Source: Pseudomonas sp. PICF141
GTDB taxonomy: Bacteria; Pseudomonadota; Gammaproteobacteria; Pseudomonadales; Pseudomonadaceae
Reading direction: 5' to 3'
DNA length: 64,000 nt
Assembly (NCBI RefSeq): GCF_002286815.1
Contig: NZ_MUNM01000033.1
Coordinates: forward strand, 82,565 to 146,564
In this document: positions 38,219 through 47,875 of the stretch, one piece after another
How positions within the stretch are numbered: position 1 is the first letter of the stretch
Layout: every line of letters begins with the position of its first letter
Translations under genes and position numbers: made by a program
Notes under the pieces: generated by a model
What the model saw: the letters and a program-made list of their open reading frames with translations, nothing else
Database searches by the model: none
Told to the model about the DNA's origin: nothing

Positions 38219-38345
38219 GTGGCGAGGGGGCTTGCCCCCGTTGGGTTGCGAAGCGACCCCAAAAGCGACGGCTGCTGCGCAACCGAACGGGGGCAAGCCC
38301 CCTCGCCACAGGCAAGCCTCCTCGCCACAAGGCCCTCGCCACAAG
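38219..38345. repeat. REP element pair, family C, with decaying extra copies
   Basis: Inverted arms at 38219-38243 and 38286-38310 are followed by shortened tail copies (GGCAAGCCTCCTCGCCACA, then GGCCCTCGCCACA) up to 38345, as if the 3' arm had been partly duplicated. Confidence 0.75.
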
Positions 38346-38370
38346 TCAGACCACAAACTGTCGGGACCGC

Positions 38371-39075
38371 TTAACCCGCCAACCCGACAAACATGTCCTG
38401 CACGTCATCGTGGTTATCGAGGCCTTCGAGGAAGGCTTCGACTTCTGCCATCTGCTCATCGCTCAAGCCACTGACCGGGTTCTTCGGCTGGTAGCCCAAC
38501 TTGGCCGACAATACGGTGAAACCCTGCTCCGGCAGCGCTTTCTGGACCGCATCCAGGTCCGCAGGTTCGGTCAGGAACAGCGTCGCGCCGTCTTCGCCTG
38601 GCTCGAAATCCTGGGCACCGGCTTCGATCGCGGCCACTTCCGGATCGGCGTCCGGGCTGTCCGGGGAGGCCTCGATCATGCCGACGTGGTTGAAGTCCCA
38701 GGCCACCGAACCGGAAGCGCCCAACTGGCCCTTGCGGAAGGCGACGCGGATTTCAGCGACGGTGCGGTTGATGTTGTCAGTCACGCATTCAACGATCAGC
38801 GGCACCTGATGCGGTGCGAACCCTTCATACGTCACACGATGGTACTGCACGGTTTCGCCGAGCTGGCCGGAGCCTTTCTTGATCGCGCGTTCCAGGGTTT
38901 CGCGGGGCATCGAGGCTTTTTTCGCCTGTTCGACCACCAGACGCAGGTGTGCGTTGGTGGCGGTATCGGCACCGTTGCGCGCAGCAATGGTGATTTCTTT
39001 CACCAGTTTGCCGAAGATCTTGCCCTTGGCGTTGGCTGCCGCTTCTTTGTGTTTAACCTTCCACTGTGCGCCCAT
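38371..39075 (-). CDS. YebC/PmpR-family protein
   Basis: A 234-residue cytoplasmic protein of the YebC/PmpR family. Family features include [58 protein letters not shown] and [15 protein letters not shown]. Members have been described as transcriptional regulators and, more recently, as factors aiding translation of proline-rich stretches. It is not next to ruvC, so this is probably a second, YeeN-like paralogue. Confidence 0.9.
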   Translation of the reverse strand: MGAQWKVKHKEAAANAKGKIFGKLVKEITIAARNGADTATNAHLRLVVEQAKKASMPRETLERAIKKGSGQLGETVQYHRVTYEGFAPHQVPLIVECVTDNINRTVAEIRVAFRKGQLGASGSVAWDFNHVGMIEASPDSPDADPEVAAIEAGAQDFEPGEDGATLFLTEPADLDAVQKALPEQGFTVLSAKLGYQPKNPVSGLSDEQMAEVEAFLEGLDNHDDVQDMFVGLAG

Positions 39076-39308
39076 TACTCACTCTCTTGATCTGTGGCGC
39101 CGAGACATCTATTGGCCGACGCATGGCGCAAGTTTATACGGCCTAAAGATGCCAATCGACCAAAAATTCCAGGATCTTCGCCTCGTCACGCATCGACATC
39201 TTCACCAGTGTTTGTAGGGCTATTCTGAAAAGTCGATTTGCGGTGACGCTTCAGGGCTGTGGTTTCGTACCCTCTGCGCCCCATCCTCCCCTGGCAGAAG
39301 CGCGTTCG

Positions 39309-40733
39309 ATGCACAACGATAAGGAAAGCCCCTTTACCCTGACACTGCTCGACGGCGGTTTGAGTTTGCAGGTGTTGCAGTTCAGCGGCCATGAAGGTCT
39401 CAACCAGCCCTATCGATTCGACATCGACGTGATCGGCTTCGCACCGCCGATGCACCTCGACCAATGGCTGCAACAACCGGCGTTTTTGCGGCTGGCGGAT
39501 GACCAGGGCATTCACGGCGTGATCCACAGCGTCAGTCGCGAACATCGCGGCCCGCACCGGGTCGGCTATTCCCTGGTGCTGACGCCCCGTCTGCAACACT
39601 TGGATCGACACTGTTCGCGTCGGGTGTTTCATCGTCTCAGCGTCCCCGCAATCGTGCGTCAATTGCTGGAGGAGCATCAATTACCCGAACACAGCTACCG
39701 TTTCGAACTGGCAAACGGCTGCTACCCGCCCCGGCCTTTTTGCATTCAGTACGATGAAAGCGATCTGGCTTTCCTGCAGCGGCTATGCGAAGAAGAAGGC
39801 ATCCACTATCACTTCGAACATCAGCCCGACGGACACGTGCTGGTGCTGGCCGATGACAGCTTGAGTTTCCCCCAGGCGCCATTATTGATGCCGTTCCAGG
39901 ACGACACATTCAATGGCGCCGGGTTGCCGGTGATCAGCGAACTGTTCCAGCGCCATGAGCCGACCCTCGCCCCGGCGCGATGGGACGCCAGAAACCGCGG
40001 CGCGCCGGTGATCGGCGATGGCGCGGCGAATCACATGCTCGCCAGAACGGGCCCGGTAACGGCACGTCCAGCACCCGCGCAGCTTCATCAAGACCAGCTC
40101 AGCCGCCGACGCCTGGAACGCCTGCGTTGCCCGCAACGGCAGATCCACGGCCAAAGCAACCAGAGCGAATTGTGCAGTGGACGGATCCTGCAAGTGGCGC
40201 AGCATCCGCTTTCCAGTTTCAACGATCAGTGGTTGCTCACCGATATCCGGCATCAGGGGCAGCAGCCCTCGATTCTCGCCCAGGATCAGCCCGACAAGGG
40301 GCGGCACTACAGCAATCAATTCACAGCCATCCCTTGGTCAACGGTCTTCAGGCCGGCACTTAAACAGATCAAGCCGAGTATTCCAGGCTATCAGACCGCC
40401 CGAGTGCTCGGCCTCGCCGGGCAACCGGCGGCACTCGATGACCAAGGCCGGATACAGGTCAGGCTATGGCCGACGCCAACGTTGGCGACGGATGAAGCGG
40501 CCGGTCTCTGGCTACCGGTCGCCCTGACAACGCCGAACGGTTGGATCGATCCGGACAGACTGCCCACGGCCGGCACCGACGTATTGATCAGTTTTCTGGA
40601 CAGCGATCCGGACCGGCCGGTGCTGTGTGCCGGCATGGGTCATCCGAAGCCTTCCCGGCCTGCTCCCGAGCCGCGCCGCGATGGCCGCCTGCTGCTCGAT
40701 TGGCTGGTCAACCGCCCGGATCTCGCACCTTGA
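39309..40733 (+). CDS. Orphan short type VI secretion spike protein (VgrG)
   Basis: A 474-residue VgrG-like protein. The gp27-like base occupies most of the N-terminus (GLNQPYRFDIDVIG, PFCIQYDESDLAFLQRLCEEEGIHYHFEH). A gp5-type OB fold follows (DQGRIQVRLWP ... AGLWLPVALTTP ... GTDVLISFLDSDPDRPVLCAGMG). It stops soon after the OB fold, so the beta-helix needle and any effector extension are missing, compared with the common 600-700 residues. No tssA-M, hcp, PAAR or effector genes are near. It may work with a T6SS encoded elsewhere, or be decaying. Confidence 0.83.
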   Translation: MHNDKESPFTLTLLDGGLSLQVLQFSGHEGLNQPYRFDIDVIGFAPPMHLDQWLQQPAFLRLADDQGIHGVIHSVSREHRGPHRVGYSLVLTPRLQHLDRHCSRRVFHRLSVPAIVRQLLEEHQLPEHSYRFELANGCYPPRPFCIQYDESDLAFLQRLCEEEGIHYHFEHQPDGHVLVLADDSLSFPQAPLLMPFQDDTFNGAGLPVISELFQRHEPTLAPARWDARNRGAPVIGDGAANHMLARTGPVTARPAPAQLHQDQLSRRRLERLRCPQRQIHGQSNQSELCSGRILQVAQHPLSSFNDQWLLTDIRHQGQQPSILAQDQPDKGRHYSNQFTAIPWSTVFRPALKQIKPSIPGYQTARVLGLAGQPAALDDQGRIQVRLWPTPTLATDEAAGLWLPVALTTPNGWIDPDRLPTAGTDVLISFLDSDPDRPVLCAGMGHPKPSRPAPEPRRDGRLLLDWLVNRPDLAP

Positions 40734-40736
40734 GTT

Positions 40737-42128
40737 TCACCCCTTGTCGGCCTTGCCCGCAGCCGCGGCAAATTTGGCGAGCCGCACATCGAGGTGTCGT
40801 GGCCGGCGCCCATGATCCTCGGCGCGTTCCTTGCGGCGGATGGCGTTGCGCACCATCAATGAGCCGAGGTAGCGGATCGGCTCGGGCGGAAAAAAGCCCA
40901 ACGGGCCATTCACCAAAGGCGAACGCGTCCAGGCGTTGTCCAGCCCCAGCACCATTGAGGCAAGAATCTGCCCGCCCATATGGCAAGGCCCGACGCCACT
41001 GCCGGAATAACCGAATCCGTAGAACACATTGCCGCTGGCGCTCATCTGGCCGAAGAACGGTAAACCGGTAACGGAACGATCCGAAGGCCCGTTCCAGGTG
41101 GCCTCGACCTTGACCTTGGCGAACGCCGGGAAGAACTCGCTCAGGCTGTGCTGCAGCAAGCCGGCATAAGGCGATGGCTGATCGAACACCGGCAGCATTC
41201 GACCACCGTAGGCGAAGGTATTGCCACCCTTGCCGAGCATGATTCGACCGTCCGGGGTGTTGTGGTAGTAGTGCACGAAAATCCGCGAATCAAGCACTGT
41301 CACGCCGCTGGTCAAACCGATCTCCTGGAGCAAATCCGGCCGTGGCTCGGTGATCAGCATGTCGCTGGAAACAATCGCCACACTGCGTTCGAACTGTGGA
41401 AACGCCCGGGCCATCCAGGCATTCATCGCCAGCACCACCCGGTCGGCGCGGACTGTGCCATGGGGAGTTTGAATCTGCGCAGGCTCACCCTCCAACAAGC
41501 CGGTCATCGCTGTGTTTTCATGAATCCTCACTCCCAGCTGCAAGGCCACCCGACGCAAGCCGCGCACCAGTTTACCCGGCTGAATACTCGCAGCAGCCGG
41601 AGAAAACCAGCCTTCCAGGTGTTTACTGGAACCGGCCATTCGCTGTACATCCGCTAATGGTCGCTGGGTGAAAGAGTTGATGCCGTTGCGCTCCAGCGCG
41701 GTAATCACCGCGTCGGTCGAGCCGCATTGGGCGTGGTTGGTGGCGGTGTAGAGCGTGCCGTCGAGACGGTAATCGGCGTCCACCGCGTACTGTTCGCAGA
41801 AGGCGCCGATGGCGTGGATGCTGCGCTCGGATTCCTTGACCAGCCGCACCGCCTCCTCGACGCCGAACAACCGTTCCAGGGTGAAATACCTGGCCGACCA
41901 GGACAGCGCACAACCACCGTTGCGTCCACTGGCACCGGCACCGCAGATGTCTGCTTCGATCAGCAGCACGTCCAGTTCGGGGTTCTGCTGCTTGAGCATG
42001 ATGGCGGTCCACAAGCCGGTGTAGCCGCCACCGACAATACAGACGTCGGTGCGGGTATTACCGGATAAAGGTTCGCACGGCGCGCAGGACTCGGCCGCCA
42101 GCGCCTGTTCCAGCCAGTAAGGTCTCAT
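40737..42128 (-). CDS. FAD-dependent amine oxidase/dehydrogenase, AEP-cluster type
   Basis: A 463-residue DAO-fold enzyme with an N-terminal FAD-binding VCIVGGGYTGLWTAIML and a flavin-site GASGRNGGCALSW, resembling gamma-glutamylputrescine oxidases. The C-terminal GYSGSGVGPCHMGGQILA completes the FAD site. It sits 11 bp after the OPA-type transporter gene in a phosphonate cluster. FAD oxidoreductases recurring in such clusters (PbfC/PbfD types) oxidise AEP derivatives such as N-methyl-AEP; that role here is inference. Confidence 0.82.
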   Translation of the reverse strand: MRPYWLEQALAAESCAPCEPLSGNTRTDVCIVGGGYTGLWTAIMLKQQNPELDVLLIEADICGAGASGRNGGCALSWSARYFTLERLFGVEEAVRLVKESERSIHAIGAFCEQYAVDADYRLDGTLYTATNHAQCGSTDAVITALERNGINSFTQRPLADVQRMAGSSKHLEGWFSPAAASIQPGKLVRGLRRVALQLGVRIHENTAMTGLLEGEPAQIQTPHGTVRADRVVLAMNAWMARAFPQFERSVAIVSSDMLITEPRPDLLQEIGLTSGVTVLDSRIFVHYYHNTPDGRIMLGKGGNTFAYGGRMLPVFDQPSPYAGLLQHSLSEFFPAFAKVKVEATWNGPSDRSVTGLPFFGQMSASGNVFYGFGYSGSGVGPCHMGGQILASMVLGLDNAWTRSPLVNGPLGFFPPEPIRYLGSLMVRNAIRRKERAEDHGRRPRHLDVRLAKFAAAAGKADKG

Positions 42129-42139
42129 GGGGGTAATCC

Positions 42140-43465
42140 TTATGTACGCAGGGGTTTTACGGTTATCGGTTGGTTAGGCACAAAGGCTGTTTCGGCCCGC
42201 AGACCCGCCGGACGACTGTTCCAGTGAGGAATCAACACCAGCGCTGAAAACAACGCGCAACCGGCAAAAACGATGAATACCGTGACCGAGTCGAAGTAAC
42301 CTGGCAGCAGCCCGCCGAGAATCGCCCCAACCGAGCCGCAACCGTTGACGAATCCCGCTGCCGTGGCACCGGCCTTGGCGGTGCCGAAATCGATGGCCGC
42401 CGCGCCGCTGATCATCGAATCCGGCCCGTACAGGGTCAGGCCCATGACGAACAGCAGCGCCACCACCAGCAACACGCTGCCGGTATGCAACGCGCCCATG
42501 AACAGCGCCAGGGAAACCGTGAGCGCCAACAAGCTCAATACACAGGCCGGCATGCGTCGTGCACCGTACAGTTTGTCTGAGGCAAGGCCCAGCAGGATCG
42601 GCCCGAGCAACCCGGCCAGTTCGAACGCGGTGGGGATGATCGCTGCGCCGACCTTGCCCACTGTGGGCATTTGCTCGAAAACGATCACCGGCCCCCACAG
42701 CAGAATCGCGTAGCGCGCCGGTTTCAACAGAAAGTACGCCAGCCCCAGCACCAACACCGTGCGGTTGCGCAGGATTTCACGCAGCGGCTCCAGAACGCTG
42801 ATCTTGCTTTGAGCGTGCGCCTCTTCGGCGGTTAATGCAGGTTCCGGCTCCACCGCCGGCAAGCCGACGTCTTCCGGTTTGTTGCGTTGAAAAATAAAAA
42901 ACAGCACGGCGACCAGCCCAACCACCGCCGCACTGGAAATGAACGCCGCCTGCCAGGTGCCGATCAGCGTGTACGCCCACCAGCCTGCAAACGGCGACGC
43001 CACCAGCCCGCCAAAGGCGTAGCAGGAGCTCCATAAACCCAACACTCGCCCACGTTGCTCGGCAGGAAAGAAACTGCCGATGTTCTTGCACAACCCCGAC
43101 CATCCGGTGGACTGCGCCAGCCCTTGAATCAACATGCACGTGGCGAAAATCGGCAATGTGGCAAAGCTGCCCATCACCAGCGCGGCTATCGCGGAAATCA
43201 GCAATCCGCCGAGCACCACGACCCGTGGCCCGAAGCGGTCGGCCAGGATGCCCCAGGTGAATTGCCCGATGGCGTAAGCCGCCAGGTAGATGGCGTCCAG
43301 ATTGGCCATGGCCATTTTGTCGAGAGTGAACGTAGGGTCTTCGGCGATCCCCAGTTTGGCCACGGAAAAGGCTTTACGGGTGAAATAGAACGCCGCATAC
43401 GCGAGCCAGGTAATGGCGAAAATCTGCACGCGCCAACGCTTGATGGTACCGATGGAACTGTTCAT
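42140..43465 (-). CDS. OPA-type major facilitator transporter, probable 2-aminoethylphosphonate permease
   Basis: A 441-residue membrane protein with about twelve helices, resembling GlpT/UhpT organophosphate antiporters. It has the family-like YFTRKAFSVAK near helix 1, DRFGPR in the loop between helices 2 and 3, and GWSGLCKNIGSFFP. Co-orientation with the FAD oxidase and nearness to phnW/phnX point to uptake of aminoethylphosphonate, similar in class to AepP. ATG at 43465 (MNSSIGTIKRWR) puts the first helix at normal distance; a longer frame starts at 43549. Confidence 0.82.
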   Translation of the reverse strand: MNSSIGTIKRWRVQIFAITWLAYAAFYFTRKAFSVAKLGIAEDPTFTLDKMAMANLDAIYLAAYAIGQFTWGILADRFGPRVVVLGGLLISAIAALVMGSFATLPIFATCMLIQGLAQSTGWSGLCKNIGSFFPAEQRGRVLGLWSSCYAFGGLVASPFAGWWAYTLIGTWQAAFISSAAVVGLVAVLFFIFQRNKPEDVGLPAVEPEPALTAEEAHAQSKISVLEPLREILRNRTVLVLGLAYFLLKPARYAILLWGPVIVFEQMPTVGKVGAAIIPTAFELAGLLGPILLGLASDKLYGARRMPACVLSLLALTVSLALFMGALHTGSVLLVVALLFVMGLTLYGPDSMISGAAAIDFGTAKAGATAAGFVNGCGSVGAILGGLLPGYFDSVTVFIVFAGCALFSALVLIPHWNSRPAGLRAETAFVPNQPITVKPLRT

Positions 43466-43743
43466 TGTGGTTCTGACCTCGGGGGTGAGTGTGCCGGCAG
43501 AATTGGAAGAAAACGCCTGTGTTTTTATTGTTGAGCACTGCGATATCACCTGTTCCCTGAGGCGATACCGGTCAGATGAGTCCTGCTGATTGCACGCACA
43601 GGCTCATGGCCGCCGGTGCTGTTTCGACTGAGCAGTCACCGGGGCTGAAGCGGATAAAAACAATTACTGATTAATAAGTGAAATCGATTTATCGTATTTC
43701 CAATATAAGCTCAGCTTGTTACTGGCCGTTACTGGAGAGTTCG

Positions 43744-44616
43744 ATGTCGGTATCCCACGCCCAGCTCAAAGCCTTCCACGCCGTAGCGGTCCACGGAAGC
43801 TTTACCAAGGCCGCCGAGCGGCTGTTTCTGACGCAACCAGCGATTTCCGATCAAGTGCGCAAGCTTGAAGAGCGTTTCGGTGTGTTGCTGTTCCACCGCA
43901 ACAAGCGCTCCGTGCGCCTGACTGATCTGGGCGAGCGCCTGTTGAGCATCACCCAGCGGCTGTTCGTCATCGAAGCCGAGGCCCAGGAGTTGCTTCACGC
44001 CTCTCAGGCGTTGCAGACCGGCAGCCTGATTCTGGCGGTGGATGCGCCGGTGCATGTGTTGCCGCAAATCGCGCGGTTCTGCGAGCGCTACCCCGGCATC
44101 AGCGTGAAAATCGAAACCGGCAACACCGACGAATCGCTGTTTCGGCTGTTCAACTACCAGGCCGATCTGGCCCTGTTGGGCCGCGATGTCAATGACGATC
44201 GTTTGCTCTCGTTGCCGCTGCGCAATGACCCGATGGTGGCGTTCGTTTCACGCCATCATCCATGGGCCGATCGTGAGTCCATCTGCCTGGCGGACCTGGA
44301 CGACACACCGCTGGTGCTGCGGGAAATCGGCTCGGTGACACGGCAAACCCTGGAAGAAGAAATGGCCCGGGCGGGGTTGCGCATCCGTCCGGCGATTGAA
44401 GTCGAAGGCCGGGAAGCGGCGCGCGAGGCAGTGGTGGTCGGGATTGGTGTGGGGGTGGTGTCGGCCGCGGAATTCGGCGCGGATTCGCGAGTGTGCGCGT
44501 TGCCGATTACCGATTGCACACGGCGGCTGACGGAAACGCTGGTGTGCTTGCGCGAGCAGAGTTCGCGGCGAGTGGTGGCGACATTTCTGGAGATGGTTCG
44601 CGAGAGTCTGGCGTAG
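43744..44616 (+). CDS. LysR-family regulator, AEP cluster (first)
   Basis: A 290-residue LysR protein with the N-terminal HTH (GSFTKAAERLFLTQPAISDQVRKLEE) and an effector-binding domain. It is divergent from the transporter/FAD oxidase pair; the 278-bp gap holds both promoters and an AT-rich stretch (about 43655-43700) where LysR sites could lie. It and the regulator at 44725-45588 share the pattern AFxAVAxxGSFTxAAERLFxxQPA, so they are paralogues. Likely role: control of phosphonate uptake and oxidation. Confidence 0.87.
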   Translation: MSVSHAQLKAFHAVAVHGSFTKAAERLFLTQPAISDQVRKLEERFGVLLFHRNKRSVRLTDLGERLLSITQRLFVIEAEAQELLHASQALQTGSLILAVDAPVHVLPQIARFCERYPGISVKIETGNTDESLFRLFNYQADLALLGRDVNDDRLLSLPLRNDPMVAFVSRHHPWADRESICLADLDDTPLVLREIGSVTRQTLEEEMARAGLRIRPAIEVEGREAAREAVVVGIGVGVVSAAEFGADSRVCALPITDCTRRLTETLVCLREQSSRRVVATFLEMVRESLA

Positions 44617-44630
44617 GCAGGTGCGGCCTC

Positions 44631-44710
44631 TTCGCGGGCAAGCCACAGAATTTATGCTGGCGGCAAATCTTCACGACACAAAACCTGTGGGAACGTGGCT
44701 TGCCCGCGAT
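44631..44710. repeat. Degenerate REP element, family B variant
   Basis: TTCGCGGGCAAGCCAC and GTGGCTTGCCCGCGA arms with a spacer lie between the convergent LysR genes; the 5' arm is shortened. Confidence 0.7.
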
Positions 44711-44724
44711 AGCCGCGCCCCGGT

Positions 44725-45588
44725 CTATCTGCCAGGCGCCAACCCGAAAAACGCCTGTATCAACCGCAAATCCCGCCGCCGCTCCATGCACCCGATCATG
44801 TGCCGATTGATCAGACCTTCGCCAATTATCGGTACTGCCGCCACTCGCGGGTCATGGCTGACTTCCACCGACGACACAATCCCCACGCCCAGTTCGGCGG
44901 CTACGGCCTCGGTCACCGCCTCGCGGCTGTCCAGCTCCAGCAACACCCGTGGATTGACCTTGGCCTGAGCGCAGGCATCGTCGAATGTGCGTCGGGTAAT
45001 CGAACCCGGTTCACGCAAGACCATGATCACCTGGTCCAGATCCTTGAGCGGCACTCCTTTCGATTTCTGCGACCACGGATGACCTGCGGGCACCAACGCA
45101 CAAATCCTCGACTCGCTCAGCGCTTGCAAGTGCAGCCCCTTGCGCGGCTCGACCTCGGTCAGCACCGCCACGTCGGCATGCTCGGACAGCAACGCCGCCA
45201 ATGTTTCCTGGGCATTGCCCAACCGCAGGTTCACGGTGATCCCCGGATAACGCGCACGCAGACTGGCAAGCATCGGCATGACCATGTGCGGCCCATCCGC
45301 CGCCACTTCCAGGCGCCCGGTGAGCAACTGCCGGTTGGCTTCCAGCATCACTTGGGCCTCTTCGGCCAGCCCAAACATCGCACGGGTGATGGCCGCCAGT
45401 TTGGTGCCCTCCTCCGTCAACTCGACGCGCCGCGCGGTGCGGCGCAACAAGGTGATCTGGTAGTGCTCCTCCAGCGCCTTGATGTGCCCGGTGACGGCCG
45501 GTTGGCTGATAAACAGGCGCTCGGCGGCGCGAGTGAAGCTGCCTTCGCGGGCCACGGCATCGAAGGCGCGCAGCTGGAACAGATTCAT
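44725..45588 (-). CDS. LysR-family regulator of phosphonate catabolism (second)
   Basis: A 287-residue LysR protein (HTH GSFTRAAERLFISQPAVTGHIKALEE; effector domain with GRLEVAADGPHMVMPML). It is divergent from phnW with 113 bp between starts, the standard position for the regulator of a phnWX operon. Its effector is probably AEP or phosphonoacetaldehyde, by analogy. The gap contains AATTTGATTGATAGCTCACC, an AT-rich segment suited to a LysR site. Confidence 0.88.
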   Translation of the reverse strand: MNLFQLRAFDAVAREGSFTRAAERLFISQPAVTGHIKALEEHYQITLLRRTARRVELTEEGTKLAAITRAMFGLAEEAQVMLEANRQLLTGRLEVAADGPHMVMPMLASLRARYPGITVNLRLGNAQETLAALLSEHADVAVLTEVEPRKGLHLQALSESRICALVPAGHPWSQKSKGVPLKDLDQVIMVLREPGSITRRTFDDACAQAKVNPRVLLELDSREAVTEAVAAELGVGIVSSVEVSHDPRVAAVPIIGEGLINRHMIGCMERRRDLRLIQAFFGLAPGR

Positions 45589-45701
45589 GAATAACCCTCA
45601 CTGATGGCTGGCATAACAACAAACAATTTGATTGATAGCTCACCGAATTGCAATTTATGTCCCGTAGCTTCATCCCACTGAGCTTTTGCGAGGACACAAG
45701 A

Positions 45702-46811
45702 ATGAGTACTGCCGAGCCCATCCTGCTCACCCCCGGCCCATTGACCACATCGAGCCGCACCCGTCAGGCAATGATGGTCGACTGGGGGTCATGGGATGAC
45801 CGCTTCAATCAATTGACTGCCAGCCTCTGTGAACAATTGCTGGCGATCATCAACGGCGCTGACAGCCATCACTGTGTGCCGTTGCAAGGCAGCGGCACGT
45901 TCGCGGTCGAAGCGGCCATCGGCACATTGGTGCCTCGCGACGGTAAGGTTCTGGTGCTGATCAACGGCGCCTACGGCAAACGCCTGGCGAAAATCTGCGA
46001 AGTGCTCGGCCGTTCGTTCAGCACGTTCGAAACCGCCGAAGACGAACCGACCACCGCCGCCGACGTCGACCGCCTGCTGCGTGCCGATGCCAGCATCACC
46101 CACGTTGCGCTGATTCACTGCGAAACCAGCACCGGCATTCTCAATCCGCTGGCGGACATCGCCCACGTCATCGAGCAACACGGCAAACGCCTGATCATCG
46201 ACGCCATGAGCTCGTTTGGCGCCCTGCCGATTGACGCCCAAGATGTGCCGTTCGACGCATTGATCGCTGCCTCGGGCAAATGCCTGGAAGGCGTCCCGGG
46301 GATGGGCTTCGTTTTTGCTCGCAAAGAAGCGCTGGCCAGTGCCGCTGGCAATTCGCATTCACTGGCGATGGACTTGTTCGACCAGCACACCTACATGGCC
46401 AAGACCGGCCAATGGCGCTTCACCCCGCCGACCCACGTGGTCGCTGCACTGCACGAAGCGCTGCTGCAATACAACGAAGAAGGCGGCTTGCCCGCTCGGC
46501 ATCAGCGCTACGCCAATAACTGCCAGGTGCTGCTCGAGGACATGGCCAGATTAGGGCTGCGCAGCTTCCTGCCCGCCGCGATCCAGGCACCGATCATCGT
46601 TACCTTCCACGCGCCGAAAGACCCGCGCTATCAGTTCAAGGAATTCTACGAGCGGGTCAAGGCCAAGGGTTTCATCCTCTACCCCGGCAAACTGACCCAG
46701 GTCGAAACCTTCCGCGTCGGCTGCATCGGCCACGTCAACCAGGCCGAAATGCACGCCGCAGTGGCGGCGGTCGCCGAGGTGCTGCGCGAGATGGAAGTCA
46801 TCGACATCTAA
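45702..46811 (+). CDS. phnW: 2-aminoethylphosphonate-pyruvate transaminase
   Basis: A 369-residue fold-type I PLP aminotransferase converting AEP plus pyruvate to phosphonoacetaldehyde plus alanine. It starts with [19 protein letters not shown]. The PLP lysine is at residue 193 in [15 protein letters not shown], and the substrate-site arginine is in [18 protein letters not shown] at 45702 is preceded by CGAGGA. Upstream in-frame ATGs are not supported. It is followed by phnX after a REP element. Confidence 0.96.
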   Translation: MSTAEPILLTPGPLTTSSRTRQAMMVDWGSWDDRFNQLTASLCEQLLAIINGADSHHCVPLQGSGTFAVEAAIGTLVPRDGKVLVLINGAYGKRLAKICEVLGRSFSTFETAEDEPTTAADVDRLLRADASITHVALIHCETSTGILNPLADIAHVIEQHGKRLIIDAMSSFGALPIDAQDVPFDALIAASGKCLEGVPGMGFVFARKEALASAAGNSHSLAMDLFDQHTYMAKTGQWRFTPPTHVVAALHEALLQYNEEGGLPARHQRYANNCQVLLEDMARLGLRSFLPAAIQAPIIVTFHAPKDPRYQFKEFYERVKAKGFILYPGKLTQVETFRVGCIGHVNQAEMHAAVAAVAEVLREMEVIDI

Positions 46812-46828
46812 ACCACACCACCGTCCTC

Positions 46829-46919
46829 TGTAGGAGCGAGGCTTGCCCGCGAATGCAGACGACACGGTCCGTCAGTTAAACCGAATTATCGTTCTTCGCG
46901 GGCAAGCCTCGCTCCTACA
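46829..46919. repeat. REP element pair, family B, between phnW and phnX
   Basis: Arms GTAGGAGCGAGGCTTGCCCGCGAA and TTCGCGGGCAAGCCTCGCTCCTAC are perfect complements, 91 bp overall, inserted in an otherwise tight two-gene operon. Confidence 0.88.
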
Positions 46920-46932
46920 CGGGATCATTTAC

Positions 46933-47760
46933 ATGAACTACACCAACCCAACCAAACTCCAGGCCGCCATCCTCGACTGGGCCGGCACCGTGGTCGACTT
47001 CGGTTCCTTCGCCCCGACGCAGATTTTTGTTGAAGCCTTTGCCGAGTTCGACGTGCAGGTCTCTATCGAAGAAGCTCGCGGGCCGATGGGCATGGGCAAG
47101 TGGGACCACATTCGTACCCTGTGCGATCAACCGCAAGTCGCCGAGCGTTACCGCAATGTGTTCGGTCGTACCCCGACCGACGATGACGTCACCGCCATCT
47201 ATCAACGCTTCATGCCGCTGCAGATCGAAAAAATCGCCGAACACTCGGCCCTGATTCCCGGCGCCCTGGACACCATCGCCAACCTGCGTCAGCAAGGGAT
47301 CAAGATCGGTTCATGCTCCGGCTACCCGAAACAGGTCATGGACAAAGTCGTCGAACTGGCCGCCACCAACGGCTATGTCGCCGATCACGTAGTCGCCACC
47401 GACGAAGTGCCCAACGGTCGCCCTTGGCCGGCTCAGGCACTGGCCAACGTGATCGCCCTGGGCATCGACGACGTCGCGGCCTGCGTGAAGATCGACGACA
47501 CGGTGCCGGGCATTCTCGAAGGGCGCCGCGCCGGCATGTGGACCGTGGCGTTGATCTGTTCCGGCAACGCGCTGGGCCTGGACTACGAAGGCTATCGCGC
47601 CCTGGGCAGCGATAAACTGGCCAGCGAACGCAAGCGCATTCACGCGATGTTCGAAGGCTCGCGGCCACACTACATGATCGACACCATCACCGACTTGCCC
47701 CAGGTAATTGCCGACATCAACAAGCGCCTGGCCAACGGCGAGATGCCGCAAACCAATTGA
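46933..47760 (+). CDS. phnX: Phosphonoacetaldehyde hydrolase (phosphonatase)
   Basis: A 275-residue HAD-superfamily enzyme that cleaves the C-P bond of phosphonoacetaldehyde to acetaldehyde and phosphate. The nucleophile is Asp15 in [15 protein letters not shown]; the Schiff-base lysine is Lys56 in GMGKWDHIR, diagnostic of phosphonatase. [17 protein letters not shown] carries the acidic metal-binding residues. ATG at 46933; a longer frame begins inside the REP. A strong terminator follows. Confidence 0.96.
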   Translation: MNYTNPTKLQAAILDWAGTVVDFGSFAPTQIFVEAFAEFDVQVSIEEARGPMGMGKWDHIRTLCDQPQVAERYRNVFGRTPTDDDVTAIYQRFMPLQIEKIAEHSALIPGALDTIANLRQQGIKIGSCSGYPKQVMDKVVELAATNGYVADHVVATDEVPNGRPWPAQALANVIALGIDDVAACVKIDDTVPGILEGRRAGMWTVALICSGNALGLDYEGYRALGSDKLASERKRIHAMFEGSRPHYMIDTITDLPQVIADINKRLANGEMPQTN

Positions 47761-47778
47761 TTGCATCGCTCTGCTCAC

Positions 47779-47819
47779 AAAAAAGCGCCAGCTCCTTTGA
47801 CGGAACTGGCGCTTTTTTG
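47779..47819 (+). terminator. Rho-independent terminator after phnX
   Basis: AAAAAAGCGCCAG...CTGGCGCTTTTTT: a 13-bp AT-flanked GC stem with a T-run on the plus strand, symmetrical enough to serve the convergent gene as well. Confidence 0.92.
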
Positions 47820-47875
47820 TGATTCAGAGCATTGAACAGCCCGTCGGTCTCAGGCCCCCTCACCACAAAGGTGTG

